From Flavobacteriales bacterium UBA7878 (GTDB lineage: Bacteria; Bacteroidota; Bacteroidia; Flavobacteriales; Schleiferiaceae), in assembly GCA_002501205.1 (NCBI GenBank), contig DLRW01000069.1, forward strand, positions 54,452-71,012: a stretch of 16,561 bases of DNA, given 5' to 3'. Both the position numbers and the translations under genes were made by a program. The notes below the pieces were generated by a model that saw nothing but the letters and a program-made list of their open reading frames with translations, did no database searches and was not told where the DNA came from. Positions 8,049 through 14,357 of the stretch are shown one piece after another; positions within the stretch are counted from its first letter, which is position 1, and each line of letters begins with the position of its first letter.

Positions 8049-11000
8049 TTATTTATTTGGATTATCGATTTGTTCTAAAAGTATTTCCACTGCTTTTTGG
8101 AGCTGTGCATCTTGGTTTGCAGCGCGACTAGCAGGTGGGTTTTCTACAATTACATCCGGAACGGCCGGGCCATTTTCCATATTCTCGCCGGTACTCTTTA
8201 CATACCAGGCTCGGAAGGGTAAACGGATGAAGGCTCCATTGAGTAATCCGGCGCCTCCGGTTGAAATTACGGCGCCAAATGTAGGCTTTCCTACCAAAGT
8301 ACCATGATTAAGCGTTTTGTACGCGTGACTAAAGATTTCTGCATTGGAATAAGAGCTCTCATTACAGAGGGCAACCGAAGGCTTTGTCCAGGCGGCTAAA
8401 GGCAATCGCTCACTATAAGGATAGTACTCACTAAACTTCTTGTTCTCATCTAAACTGGCAGCAGCGCCACGTGGAATGGTATAGGCATGTTGACGCACAT
8501 TGAGTACGGCCATCAGGTAGTCGGTTGTCCAACCGCCACCATTAAAGCGCACGTCGATTACGATGCCTTCTTTGCCATAACCGGAGGCCATTAATTCGCG
8601 CTCGAAACGCTCAAAGCTGGGCTTATCCATACCGCGAATGTGGATATAGCCTAAACGACCATTGGAGTACTTCTCCACTAAGGCCTTGCGGCTTTGTACC
8701 CACTCTTCGTACAATTGGCCGTTAATGCTGCGCGCCGGACGAATCACAATCTCCTGACTTTCGCTATTGCGTTCTAGTTGCACTAAAATGGGTTCCCCCA
8801 CAGTGGCGGTCCAATACGAATAAAAGTTTCGAGCTTCATTTAGTTCTTCCCCATTTATATGAGTGATAAGATCCCCTACCTTCAAATTATTCTTGGAACG
8901 GTCGGCCGGCGTATTAGCCACCAGGCGCGTAACCCGCGCTCCTTTGGATTCCATTTTCACTTCGATACCCAAACGACCGGTTGATTCTCTCTGCAGATCC
9001 TCTTCCCCGCCAAACATATACAAGCCCATATGGCTGGCATTTAAGCGGCCAAGCATCAGGTTGTAAACGAAAGTGAAATCATTATCGGTAGATGCCTTTA
9101 AAGCCCAGTCCTGATAATATTCGCTCAACTTCTCCCAGTTCTGACCATGGTAATTCGGATCATAGAATTGATCCCGAATTAAGCGGAAGGCCTCCTGGTA
9201 AACCTGTTGGCGCTCTGCTTCTTTATCAAGAGTCATCTTTTCTACATAGTTGTAAGAAGTGGTTTTCTTATTGCCTAGATTTAGATGTTTTAGGCTGCCC
9301 CGACTTAGGAAATAGATGCCCTTATGGTCTTTGTCCCACTGAATAGTATTGGGGTTCATTCCACCTTTGGTGAGTTGAGTAAGATCACTGCCATCAAACT
9401 TAATTTGATAGAGATCAGAGCCTTCGCTACTTACACTATAGCGAGTGAAGTACAGGGTTTCACCATCATCAGATACTAAAACCTGCGATTCATTACCGCT
9501 GTAAGAAGTTACTTGCTCAAGGCGATCATAGATATTCTCAAAGTCAATTTCCAGGGCTTTTACCTCTTCTTTCTTTTCCTTCTTTTTATCCTTGTCTTCC
9601 TCTTTATCTTCTTCTTTCTTTTCCGCTTCAGGCTCCTCATTAAAATAGTAGCCTTCTTCACGCTCTTCTTCAGATTTCAACCAATCCTCACGCTTCAGCC
9701 AAACGAACCAAACATCGGCATTGTCATTATTGCGATCCGAGATAAAGGCCAGCTTAGAGCCATCCTTGCTCCAACTTGGGCTGTAATCATTACCAGGATG
9801 CATGCTAATATTCACCGGATCAGACTTGCCGTCAACCGCTTGAATGTATACCTCAGTATTGAAATTGAGATCATCACTATTGTAGGCCAGATAACGACTA
9901 TCTGGGCTCCAAGCCAATCCATTGGCCCGATGCCAGGCATCTAATAAAGTGGTTATGGTTCCAATGCTACCATCTTCTTTTACCTCAGCCACCTGCAATT
10001 TGGTAACGCCTTCGATAAAGGCCAGTTTCTTGCCATCGGGCGAAAGCAGAGCATCGCGCAAATCTCCCTTGTTTTGGAAATACAGACTGGTTTTATGACG
10101 CAGGCTTTCAAAGAGATCATGCTTCTTAGGATCTGTCGAGGTAGCTTGATAGAATCGGTATTGATTTCCTTCACGATCGGAGCTAAAGATCACCGTGCTA
10201 TCATTTAAGAAAAGAGCCTCGCGATCGTAGAAAGGATGCTCACTAAGGTTTTGAGTCCGCGACTTTTCATCGTCGAGGGTACCGATAAACACTTCTCCAT
10301 GGGATTCGAGCACTACATTCTTCCCGTCAAGAGAGAGGCTGTAATTTCTAATGCGATTACGCATGGTCTCTTGCTCTACCGGATAAAAACGGTAATCGGC
10401 ACGCAGGTCGATGTCCAGGGTTTTCACTTCCGACATTTTAGCAAGACTTGCCAGATACCAGCGGTCTTTGCGGGCATAAAGCACCTTTCCGGCGGCAATA
10501 TCAAAATCGTGAATGCCTTCTTTACTAAAATTGGTCAGCCACTTTTCGCTGCCTTCCAAAGAAAGTTCTTTCAGATTGTAGCGACCTTCCTTAGCACTCA
10601 AAAAGACTAAGGTTCTATTGTCTTTCCATTGGGGATAGATATCGTTTACGGTATTATCCGTCAAAGCTTTATAGCTCTGATCTTTGGTATCATAGAGCCA
10701 AATTTCCTGATCAGCCGGACCGGAATAATTCTCGCGACTGGCTCGACAAGAACCGCGCATAAAGGCAATATATCTACCGTCGGGAGAGGCCACAGCATGC
10801 GTACCTAAGGCATCCATAAAACGCTTCGGTGTGGCATTATTGGGATCAATGCGATGCAATTCCGAATCCCATTCTACCGTAACATAAGCCCGCTCAGAGC
10901 TAAACAAAATGCCTAGTTCCGGATGCCAGTCACTAAGATTATCCCCAGCGGCATGATAGGTTTTACGTTCGGGATATCCCCCATTTAAGTCTAAGGTAAA

Positions 11001-11261
11001 GATGTCGCTATTGCCAAATCGATTGGAATTGAAGGCTATTTGCGAACCCTCCGCATTAAACTCTAAGGGACCATCATAAGCCTCATGCAAGGTTAAGCGA
11101 TAGGGCTTTCCTTCTTGCTGAGGCCAATACCAAATATCTCCTTGATAACTAAATGCCAGTGATTTCCCATCAGGCGAAAGCCGGGCATGACGAACAAAGC
11201 TTTGGGCCGGAAGGACAAAGGAAAGTCCCAGACCCAAAAAGGTAAGTGCCAGTTTCTTCAT
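8049..11261 (-). CDS. Secreted tricorn-like protease (beta-propeller, PDZ, S41 serine peptidase)
   Basis: A 1070-residue relative of archaeal tricorn protease, a large oligomeric enzyme that cuts unfolded proteins into short peptides. Domains in order: signal peptide (about 1-20); propeller repeats with SPDGKSLAFSY near 29-39 and later copies such as LSPDGKKLAFIEG and WSKDGSKLAFISDR; a Lys/Glu/Asp-rich linker (about 537-572); the tricorn core; a PDZ domain (about 762-840); and an S41 peptidase domain with VRFNGGGWTTDY near 904-915. Catalytic residues can be placed: S743-H744 in LNASHMG, the nucleophile S972 in NESSYSNAEIF, and E1029 in MENGPAVPD, close to tricorn S745/H746/S965/E1023. The signal peptide puts it outside the cytoplasm, unlike archaeal tricorn. 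It leads a two-gene operon with the C1B aminopeptidase. Confidence 0.93.
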   Translation of the reverse strand: MKKLALTFLGLGLSFVLPAQSFVRHARLSPDGKSLAFSYQGDIWYWPQQEGKPYRLTLHEAYDGPLEFNAEGSQIAFNSNRFGNSDIFTLDLNGGYPERKTYHAAGDNLSDWHPELGILFSSERAYVTVEWDSELHRIDPNNATPKRFMDALGTHAVASPDGRYIAFMRGSCRASRENYSGPADQEIWLYDTKDQSYKALTDNTVNDIYPQWKDNRTLVFLSAKEGRYNLKELSLEGSEKWLTNFSKEGIHDFDIAAGKVLYARKDRWYLASLAKMSEVKTLDIDLRADYRFYPVEQETMRNRIRNYSLSLDGKNVVLESHGEVFIGTLDDEKSRTQNLSEHPFYDREALFLNDSTVIFSSDREGNQYRFYQATSTDPKKHDLFESLRHKTSLYFQNKGDLRDALLSPDGKKLAFIEGVTKLQVAEVKEDGSIGTITTLLDAWHRANGLAWSPDSRYLAYNSDDLNFNTEVYIQAVDGKSDPVNISMHPGNDYSPSWSKDGSKLAFISDRNNDNADVWFVWLKREDWLKSEEEREEGYYFNEEPEAEKKEEDKEEDKDKKKEKKEEVKALEIDFENIYDRLEQVTSYSGNESQVLVSDDGETLYFTRYSVSSEGSDLYQIKFDGSDLTQLTKGGMNPNTIQWDKDHKGIYFLSRGSLKHLNLGNKKTTSYNYVEKMTLDKEAERQQVYQEAFRLIRDQFYDPNYHGQNWEKLSEYYQDWALKASTDNDFTFVYNLMLGRLNASHMGLYMFGGEEDLQRESTGRLGIEVKMESKGARVTRLVANTPADRSKNNLKVGDLITHINGEELNEARNFYSYWTATVGEPILVQLERNSESQEIVIRPARSINGQLYEEWVQSRKALVEKYSNGRLGYIHIRGMDKPSFERFERELMASGYGKEGIVIDVRFNGGGWTTDYLMAVLNVRQHAYTIPRGAAASLDENKKFSEYYPYSERLPLAAWTKPSVALCNESSYSNAEIFSHAYKTLNHGTLVGKPTFGAVISTGGAGLLNGAFIRLPFRAWYVKSTGENMENGPAVPDVIVENPPASRAANQDAQLQKAVEILLEQIDNPNK

Positions 11262-11308
11262 AAATCGTGTGCTATTAAAACCGGATTAGGGTTTTCATCG
11301 GTAAGGCA

Positions 11309-11316
11309 CGAATATA
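11309..11316 (-). promoter_or_regulatory. Candidate -7 promoter element for the tricorn/aminopeptidase operon
   Basis: On the minus strand TATATTCG occupies 11316-11309, 48 nt before the tricorn ATG and just past the stop of the 124-aa gene. It is the same octamer as in the well-formed promoter at 11898-11905. I do not find a TTG at the proper distance upstream, so the call rests on the -7 box and its position only. Confidence 0.4.
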
Positions 11317-11336
11317 AGGATTGGCACAGAATTCCG

Positions 11337-11711
11337 CTATGGAATAGAGCGGCGGGTCTCTTTGTAGTGGTATTCGGCCCGCGCCACCTTAGTCATATTA
11401 CCTTTTGGATTAAGCTCATGGCAGTGTATTTTCAATACATAGCTGCGGTGATTACTGGCACTTATATTGGCACGTATTTGCATGCGGGCCGCTGGCTTGG
11501 GAGTCTTGTAGGTTTGCAATTGCACCTCTTGACGCACCAAGCTGATGTTATTGGGTAAAAGATCCACAATCCGATCATAGAGCTTTTGAGCCTGCCCTTC
11601 TACTTCCTGCAATGTTAGCCACTCGGTGTTTTTGGCTTTTGAAGGAAGGTCGAATTGATGTTGTAATTCTCTCTTTTTCTGTTTTTCCAATAAACTGATA
11701 AATGCACTCAT
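11337..11711 (-). CDS. Conserved-looking hypothetical protein, 124 aa
   Basis: I do not recognise a family. The protein is soluble and basic, with no signal peptide or membrane segment. The N-terminal half (about 1-55) looks helical and charged (FISLLEKQKKRELQHQFDL, then LQEVEGQAQKLYDRIVDLL). The C-terminal half shows four alternating strands (VRQEVQLQTYK, ARMQIRANIS, RSYVLKIHCHEL, VARAEYHYKE), implying a small alpha + beta fold, perhaps nucleic-acid or ribosome binding (weak inference from charge). A plus-strand frame across the same bases runs into the tricorn gene and looks like a shadow. No promoter is visible in the 35 nt between its ATG and the upstream terminator, so expression probably depends on readthrough from the promoter at 11898-11927. 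Confidence 0.62.
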   Translation of the reverse strand: MSAFISLLEKQKKRELQHQFDLPSKAKNTEWLTLQEVEGQAQKLYDRIVDLLPNNISLVRQEVQLQTYKTPKPAARMQIRANISASNHRSYVLKIHCHELNPKGNMTKVARAEYHYKETRRSIP

Positions 11712-11746
11712 GGCTTTTCCAATTTGGTATTAATAGCTTTAAAAGA

Positions 11747-11782
11747 AAAAGCCCCCGCTAGATTACACTCGCGGGGGCTTTT
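11747..11782 (-). terminator. Strong intrinsic terminator after the 26-codon frame (possible attenuator)
   Basis: AAAAGCCCCCGC (11782-11771) and GCGGGGGCTTTT (11758-11747) form a perfect 12-bp stem around a 12-nt loop, followed on the minus strand by TCTTTT. The GC-rich base and U tract make it a convincing terminator. It sits between the promoter/small-frame unit and the ATG of the 124-aa gene at 11711. It therefore either ends a short RNA of about 150 nt or controls readthrough into that gene. The A/T ends also let it work on the plus strand, though no plus-strand gene ends here. Confidence 0.85.
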
Positions 11783-11846
11783 CAGTTCCTATTAGATTAG
11801 CTCTATCAGATCCCACAAAGACGCCCCGCTTGGAAATTATTCCAAG
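11771..11846 (-). promoter_or_regulatory. Candidate attenuator: leader hairpin and anti-terminator segment
   Basis: Read on the minus strand, CTTGGAA-TAAT-TTCCAAG (11846-11829) is a perfect 7-bp hairpin inside the 26-codon frame. Directly next to it, GCGGGG (11829-11824) copies part of the terminator's 3' arm and can pair with CCCCGC (11776-11771) in the terminator's 5' arm. That would be a 6-bp all-GC anti-terminator. Where ribosomes sit on the small frame could choose between the folds. The alternative pairing is seen in the sequence; its regulatory use is inference. Confidence 0.35.
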
Positions 11847-11886
11847 TGCGGTACATGTCTTTAATGCTATGAGATTGTTTCGCCAT
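11806..11886 (-). CDS. 26-aa small open reading frame, candidate leader peptide
   Basis: Begins with ATG at 11886-11884 and ends with TGA at 11808-11806. The peptide starts MAKQSHSIKDMYRTWNNF and ends GRLCGI. It is basic and not a signal peptide. It lies about 9 nt after the predicted start of transcription from a near-perfect Bacteroidota promoter and is followed, 23 nt later, by a strong terminator. The whole unit is therefore a self-contained minus-strand transcript of about 150 nt. No run of one amino acid suggests classic amino-acid attenuation. It could be a leader peptide controlling the 124-aa gene, an independent small protein, or chance coding within a small RNA. I recognise no homologue. 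Confidence 0.45.
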   Translation of the reverse strand: MAKQSHSIKDMYRTWNNFQAGRLCGI

Positions 11887-11897
11887 TATTATGAAAA

Positions 11898-11927
11898 CGA
11901 ATATATAAATAAACTTGACAGAGCCAA
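11898..11927 (-). promoter_or_regulatory. Well-formed Bacteroidota promoter for the small leader transcript
   Basis: On the minus strand TTG (11927-11925) is followed after exactly 19 nt by TATATTCG (11905-11898). This fits the TTG-N19/21-TAnnTTTG pattern with one change in the -7 box. Transcription should begin near 11894, leaving about 9 nt before the small frame's ATG. The promoter begins only 12 nt downstream of the stop of the prolyl isomerase gene. It is the clearest complete promoter in the window. Confidence 0.7.
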
Positions 11928-11938
11928 CTTACTGGGCG

Positions 11939-12733
11939 CTATTTGTTTAAAATAATTTGGATGGGTATATTTTTTAATGGCCATTCCCCTTGATCGGTCT
12001 CTACTTTGGCAATCTCTTCTACCACATCCATCCCTTTTACCACGCGCCCAATAACGGTATGTTCCTGATCCAAATGCGGACTGCCTCCTACACTTGAATA
12101 TAATTGTACTTGCTCCGCATTTAAAGAGATGTCGTACTCCTCTTCCATTAATTTTAACTGGGCCGGACTGTAGGTTTTCCCCAAATTGATATAAAACTCA
12201 AAAGGGTCTGATTTCTTTTCAGGGTTATTGGAATAGGATCTTGCCATGGCTACCGTGCCATAAGAATGGTAATTGCTTCCCAAGGCTTCAGCCGGCAATT
12301 CATATTTGCCAATTTTATCGCGGCGCTTTTTTAAGCTGTATTCATCATTATTCCCAGCTTGAATAACATGCCTCGGACTTACCCGATGAAACCAGGTGCC
12401 ATTGAAGTACTGATGTTCCTTAATGAGGTAAATCATATTGGCTCGATGCACCGGAGTATTGCTATAGAGCTCAATGTCGATATCTCCAAAGTCGGTTTTA
12501 ATCCGAATTTTTCGCTCCGGGTTTTCCTCTCCATAATGCTCCAGATAGGCCTGGGCCGCGCTATCCGACTCCCAGGTAGGATATGCTCTACTATTCGCCT
12601 TCTCCTTATTAGCTGACTCTGCCTTTTCAGGACTTGAGGCTTGAACATCCTTGCCCTGCGAGGAATCCGCATTTTGACAAGAAAGAGCTAAAATGCTCAG
12701 TGCACTAATTGAGATAAAAGTTTTGATAGACAT
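11939..12733 (-). CDS. Cyclophilin-type peptidyl-prolyl cis-trans isomerase, lipoprotein
   Basis: Catalyses cis-trans isomerisation of peptide bonds before proline, assisting folding outside the cytoplasm. The 264-residue protein has a lipoprotein signal (MSIKTFISISALSILALSC, Cys19), then a low-complexity Ser/Lys/Glu/Ala linker to about residue 50. The cyclophilin domain runs from about 75 to the end. Visible motifs are FNGTWFHRV (catalytic R117, matching Arg55 of human cyclophilin A), VIQAG (Q125), AMARS, FEFYINLG, and LDQEHTVIGRVVKGMDVVEEI (H225). The Trp often found just before this last motif is His220 here. An insert of about 20 residues (around 188-212) is common in Bacteroidota members. 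Its start lies inside the end of the LON-domain gene (29-nt overlap), so it belongs to the oxyR operon. Confidence 0.92.
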   Translation of the reverse strand: MSIKTFISISALSILALSCQNADSSQGKDVQASSPEKAESANKEKANSRAYPTWESDSAAQAYLEHYGEENPERKIRIKTDFGDIDIELYSNTPVHRANMIYLIKEHQYFNGTWFHRVSPRHVIQAGNNDEYSLKKRRDKIGKYELPAEALGSNYHSYGTVAMARSYSNNPEKKSDPFEFYINLGKTYSPAQLKLMEEEYDISLNAEQVQLYSSVGGSPHLDQEHTVIGRVVKGMDVVEEIAKVETDQGEWPLKNIPIQIILNK

Positions 12734-13298
12734 GGGCTTCCTGTTCCTGTAAAAGTTCCAGATAGCGAAGGTAATTGATTAGATAATCCTCCATCTTCGC
12801 CAGACCCCGAATCCCCACAAACTCCATTTTCTGAATATCGCTGAGATTTAGCACCCCGGCAATTTCAAAAATACTGGGACTCTCCAGGGCCAGAAGTTCG
12901 GCATCGAGATTATTGCTCTGCAAAAGATGCTCCTTAAAACGAGTTACTAATCCTTCCGAAGCTTTGGCTTTTCCATCCGGGCTAAAGAACTCCACTTCCC
13001 CACAGGGATAGAGTTTACCTTCTTTTTGATAGTGGAATTTGTCTAATCTAAAATTACCTACAGCCCGAATCACAATCTCCATTTCACCATTGGCATGCCT
13101 TTTCACAATCTCATGCACCTTAACGGCAGTACCGTAATTGCGGGCATTTAATTTATTGGAAAAGGGCAAGCCAAAGCTGCTGTCTTGCTCCCAACTTTCG
13201 TTGATTAACTGTTTATAGCGTTCTTCAAAAATGTAGAGCTGGGTATAATCCCCAGGCATCATAAAGATGTTTAAAGGAAATAAGGGAAATTTTTCCAT
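12705..13298 (-). CDS. LON substrate-binding (N-terminal) domain protein
   Basis: A 197-residue stand-alone protein equal to the N-terminal substrate-binding domain of Lon protease (PUA-like fold), without ATPase or protease domains. The family start is clear: FPLFPLNIFMMPGDYTQLYI (residues 4-23), then EERYKQLI. YGTAVKVHEIVKRHANGEMEIVIRAVGNFRL fits the central strands, and the C-terminal half is a helical bundle ending YLRYLELLQEQ. Such proteins are thought to bind unfolded or damaged proteins, but a precise role is not established. No signal peptide, so cytoplasmic. It lies 31 nt after oxyR and overlaps the prolyl isomerase gene by 29 nt, which links it to stress-related protein care (inference). 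Confidence 0.9.
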   Translation of the reverse strand: MEKFPLFPLNIFMMPGDYTQLYIFEERYKQLINESWEQDSSFGLPFSNKLNARNYGTAVKVHEIVKRHANGEMEIVIRAVGNFRLDKFHYQKEGKLYPCGEVEFFSPDGKAKASEGLVTRFKEHLLQSNNLDAELLALESPSIFEIAGVLNLSDIQKMEFVGIRGLAKMEDYLINYLRYLELLQEQEAHVYQNFYLN

Positions 13299-13299
13299 G

Positions 13300-13316
13300 A
13301 TTGCTTAACGAGCAAT
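13300..13316 (-). other. Small hairpin just upstream of the LON-domain gene start
   Basis: ATTGCT (13300-13305) and AGCAAT (13311-13316) form a 6-bp stem with a 5-nt loop, one base before the LON-domain ATG (13298). There is no U tract, so it is unlikely to be a terminator for oxyR. It could hide the translation start region or be chance. Confidence 0.25.
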
Positions 13317-13329
13317 GGTAGTATTTTGT

Positions 13330-14271
13330 TTAAACCGTTTGTACCGGACTTAATACTGCTTCGCTGGATTCCAATAATTTCTCCGGAACCGAACTTTTGA
13401 TGATACGAGCTAATTCCTCAATCACCTTGATTTTCAATTCCGCCCGAGAATAAACCAGGCTAATTTCACGCGTGGGCTTAGGATCCGCGATCGGTTTCAC
13501 CTGAGGTTGTTCTTCCTTAGGTAAATCCACTGCATAGAGATAAGGCACTAAGGTCATACCATAACCCTTTTTCGAGAGCTTCACCAAAATATCGAAGTTT
13601 CCACTTTCGAGGTCGATATTCTTACCCCCAAAAGTTGGATTGGTATTGCAGAGATTAATCACCGAATTGCGGAAGCAATGGCCCTCATTAAGAAGCAAAA
13701 TATCATCAATATCCAATTCCGAATTGGTAACAAAAGCTTCTTTTCCCAAACGATGATCTTTGGGAATGTATGCCATAAAGGGCTCATAATACAAAGGCTT
13801 TTCAATGATAGACCGCTCTTTCAAAGGAGTAGCTAAAATACCGGCATCCAATTCATCACGCTGCAATTTTTCAACAATCATTTCCGTGGTAAGCTCCATA
13901 ACATGCAGCTGAATCTTCGGGAATTTAGCGGTGAATTTGCTCAGGAATCGAGGAACCAAAGAAGGGGTTACGGTTGGGATGACTCCCAGTTTAAAGGGCC
14001 CTTCCAGTACATTTTTAGATTCCTGCAATATTTGATTCATGCGCTCAGCTTCGTGCAAAATGGTACGAGCTTGGGCAATCAATTTTTCGCCAATGGTAGT
14101 AGGACGCACCGGATGCTTACTACGGTCGAAAAGCAAAACGCCCAATTCCTCTTCCAGCTTCTGAATTTGCATGGAAAGAGTAGGTTGCGTTACAAAGCAA
14201 GCTTCTGCAGCCCGCGCAAAGTGCCGATGATTATCTACGGCTATGAGGTAAGTGAGTTGAGTAAGTGTCAT
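13330..14271 (-). CDS. oxyR: OxyR, hydrogen-peroxide-sensing LysR-family regulator
   Basis: A 313-residue LysR-type regulator. The N-terminal winged helix-turn-helix is clear (LTYLIAVDNHRHFARAAEAC, then TQPTLSMQIQKLEEELGVLLFDR). The effector domain carries the OxyR signature LLLNEGHCFRNSVINLC, with C199 and C208 at the same numbers as the peroxide-reactive pair of E. coli OxyR. H198 and T100 (IPTVTPS) also match residues of the peroxide-reaction pocket. The eight residues between the cysteines are conserved in number. These features support a disulphide-switched peroxide sensor rather than a generic LysR protein. It is followed on the same strand by the LON-domain and prolyl isomerase genes and faces a NUDIX gene. 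A palindrome-like operator overlaps its promoter, suggesting self-regulation. Confidence 0.95.
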   Translation of the reverse strand: MTLTQLTYLIAVDNHRHFARAAEACFVTQPTLSMQIQKLEEELGVLLFDRSKHPVRPTTIGEKLIAQARTILHEAERMNQILQESKNVLEGPFKLGVIPTVTPSLVPRFLSKFTAKFPKIQLHVMELTTEMIVEKLQRDELDAGILATPLKERSIIEKPLYYEPFMAYIPKDHRLGKEAFVTNSELDIDDILLLNEGHCFRNSVINLCNTNPTFGGKNIDLESGNFDILVKLSKKGYGMTLVPYLYAVDLPKEEQPQVKPIADPKPTREISLVYSRAELKIKVIEELARIIKSSVPEKLLESSEAVLSPVQTV

Positions 14272-14284
14272 AACGATTTCTTAA

Positions 14285-14317
14285 GAATAGTTCAAAATTA
14301 ATAATAAACGTCTATTC
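14285..14317. promoter_or_regulatory. Inverted repeat GAATAG-N21-CTATTC, candidate OxyR operator
   Basis: GAATAG (14285-14290) and CTATTC (14312-14317) are perfect 6-bp inverted arms. The left arm covers the predicted oxyR transcription start. The right arm touches the oxyR TTG element and falls at the -33 position of the divergent NUDIX promoter. It does not match the E. coli ATAG-N7-CTAT spacing, although the arms contain ATAG and CTAT. A short palindrome, TTCTTAAGAA (14278-14287), overlaps the left arm. Binding by OxyR is inferred. Confidence 0.4.
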
Positions 14318-14319
14318 AA
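14293..14319 (-). promoter_or_regulatory. oxyR promoter
   Basis: On the minus strand TAATTTTG (14300-14293) matches the -7 consensus TAnnTTTG exactly. A TTG lies 16 nt upstream (14319-14317), slightly closer than usual. The predicted start near 14289 leaves a leader of about 18 nt before the oxyR ATG at 14271. Confidence 0.5.
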
Positions 14320-14334
14320 TGTTGCGCCGCTTAT

Positions 14335-14342
14335 TAAATTTG
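14335..14342 (+). promoter_or_regulatory. -7 promoter element for the NUDIX gene
   Basis: TAAATTTG is an exact TAnnTTTG match 15 nt before the ATG at 14358. The -33 position holds TTC (14314-14316) rather than TTG, which may mean dependence on an activator. It lies downstream of the longer in-frame ATG at 14319, which argues for the shorter start. Confidence 0.5.
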
Positions 14343-14357
14343 TCCATCCTTAACAAG

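Noticed and set aside
9513..9944. Plus-strand frame of 143 codons rich in Phe/Leu, resembling a membrane protein
   Set aside because: The hydrophobic runs are the antisense reading of Lys/Glu codons in the tricorn charged linker.
11187..11558. Plus-strand frame of 123 codons across the tricorn 5' end and the 124-aa gene
   Set aside because: It is antisense to two better-supported minus-strand genes and its protein has no family-like pattern.
14319..14357. Longer NUDIX start at 14319
   Set aside because: It is upstream of the -7 box at 14335-14342 and adds 13 residues not expected for the family.
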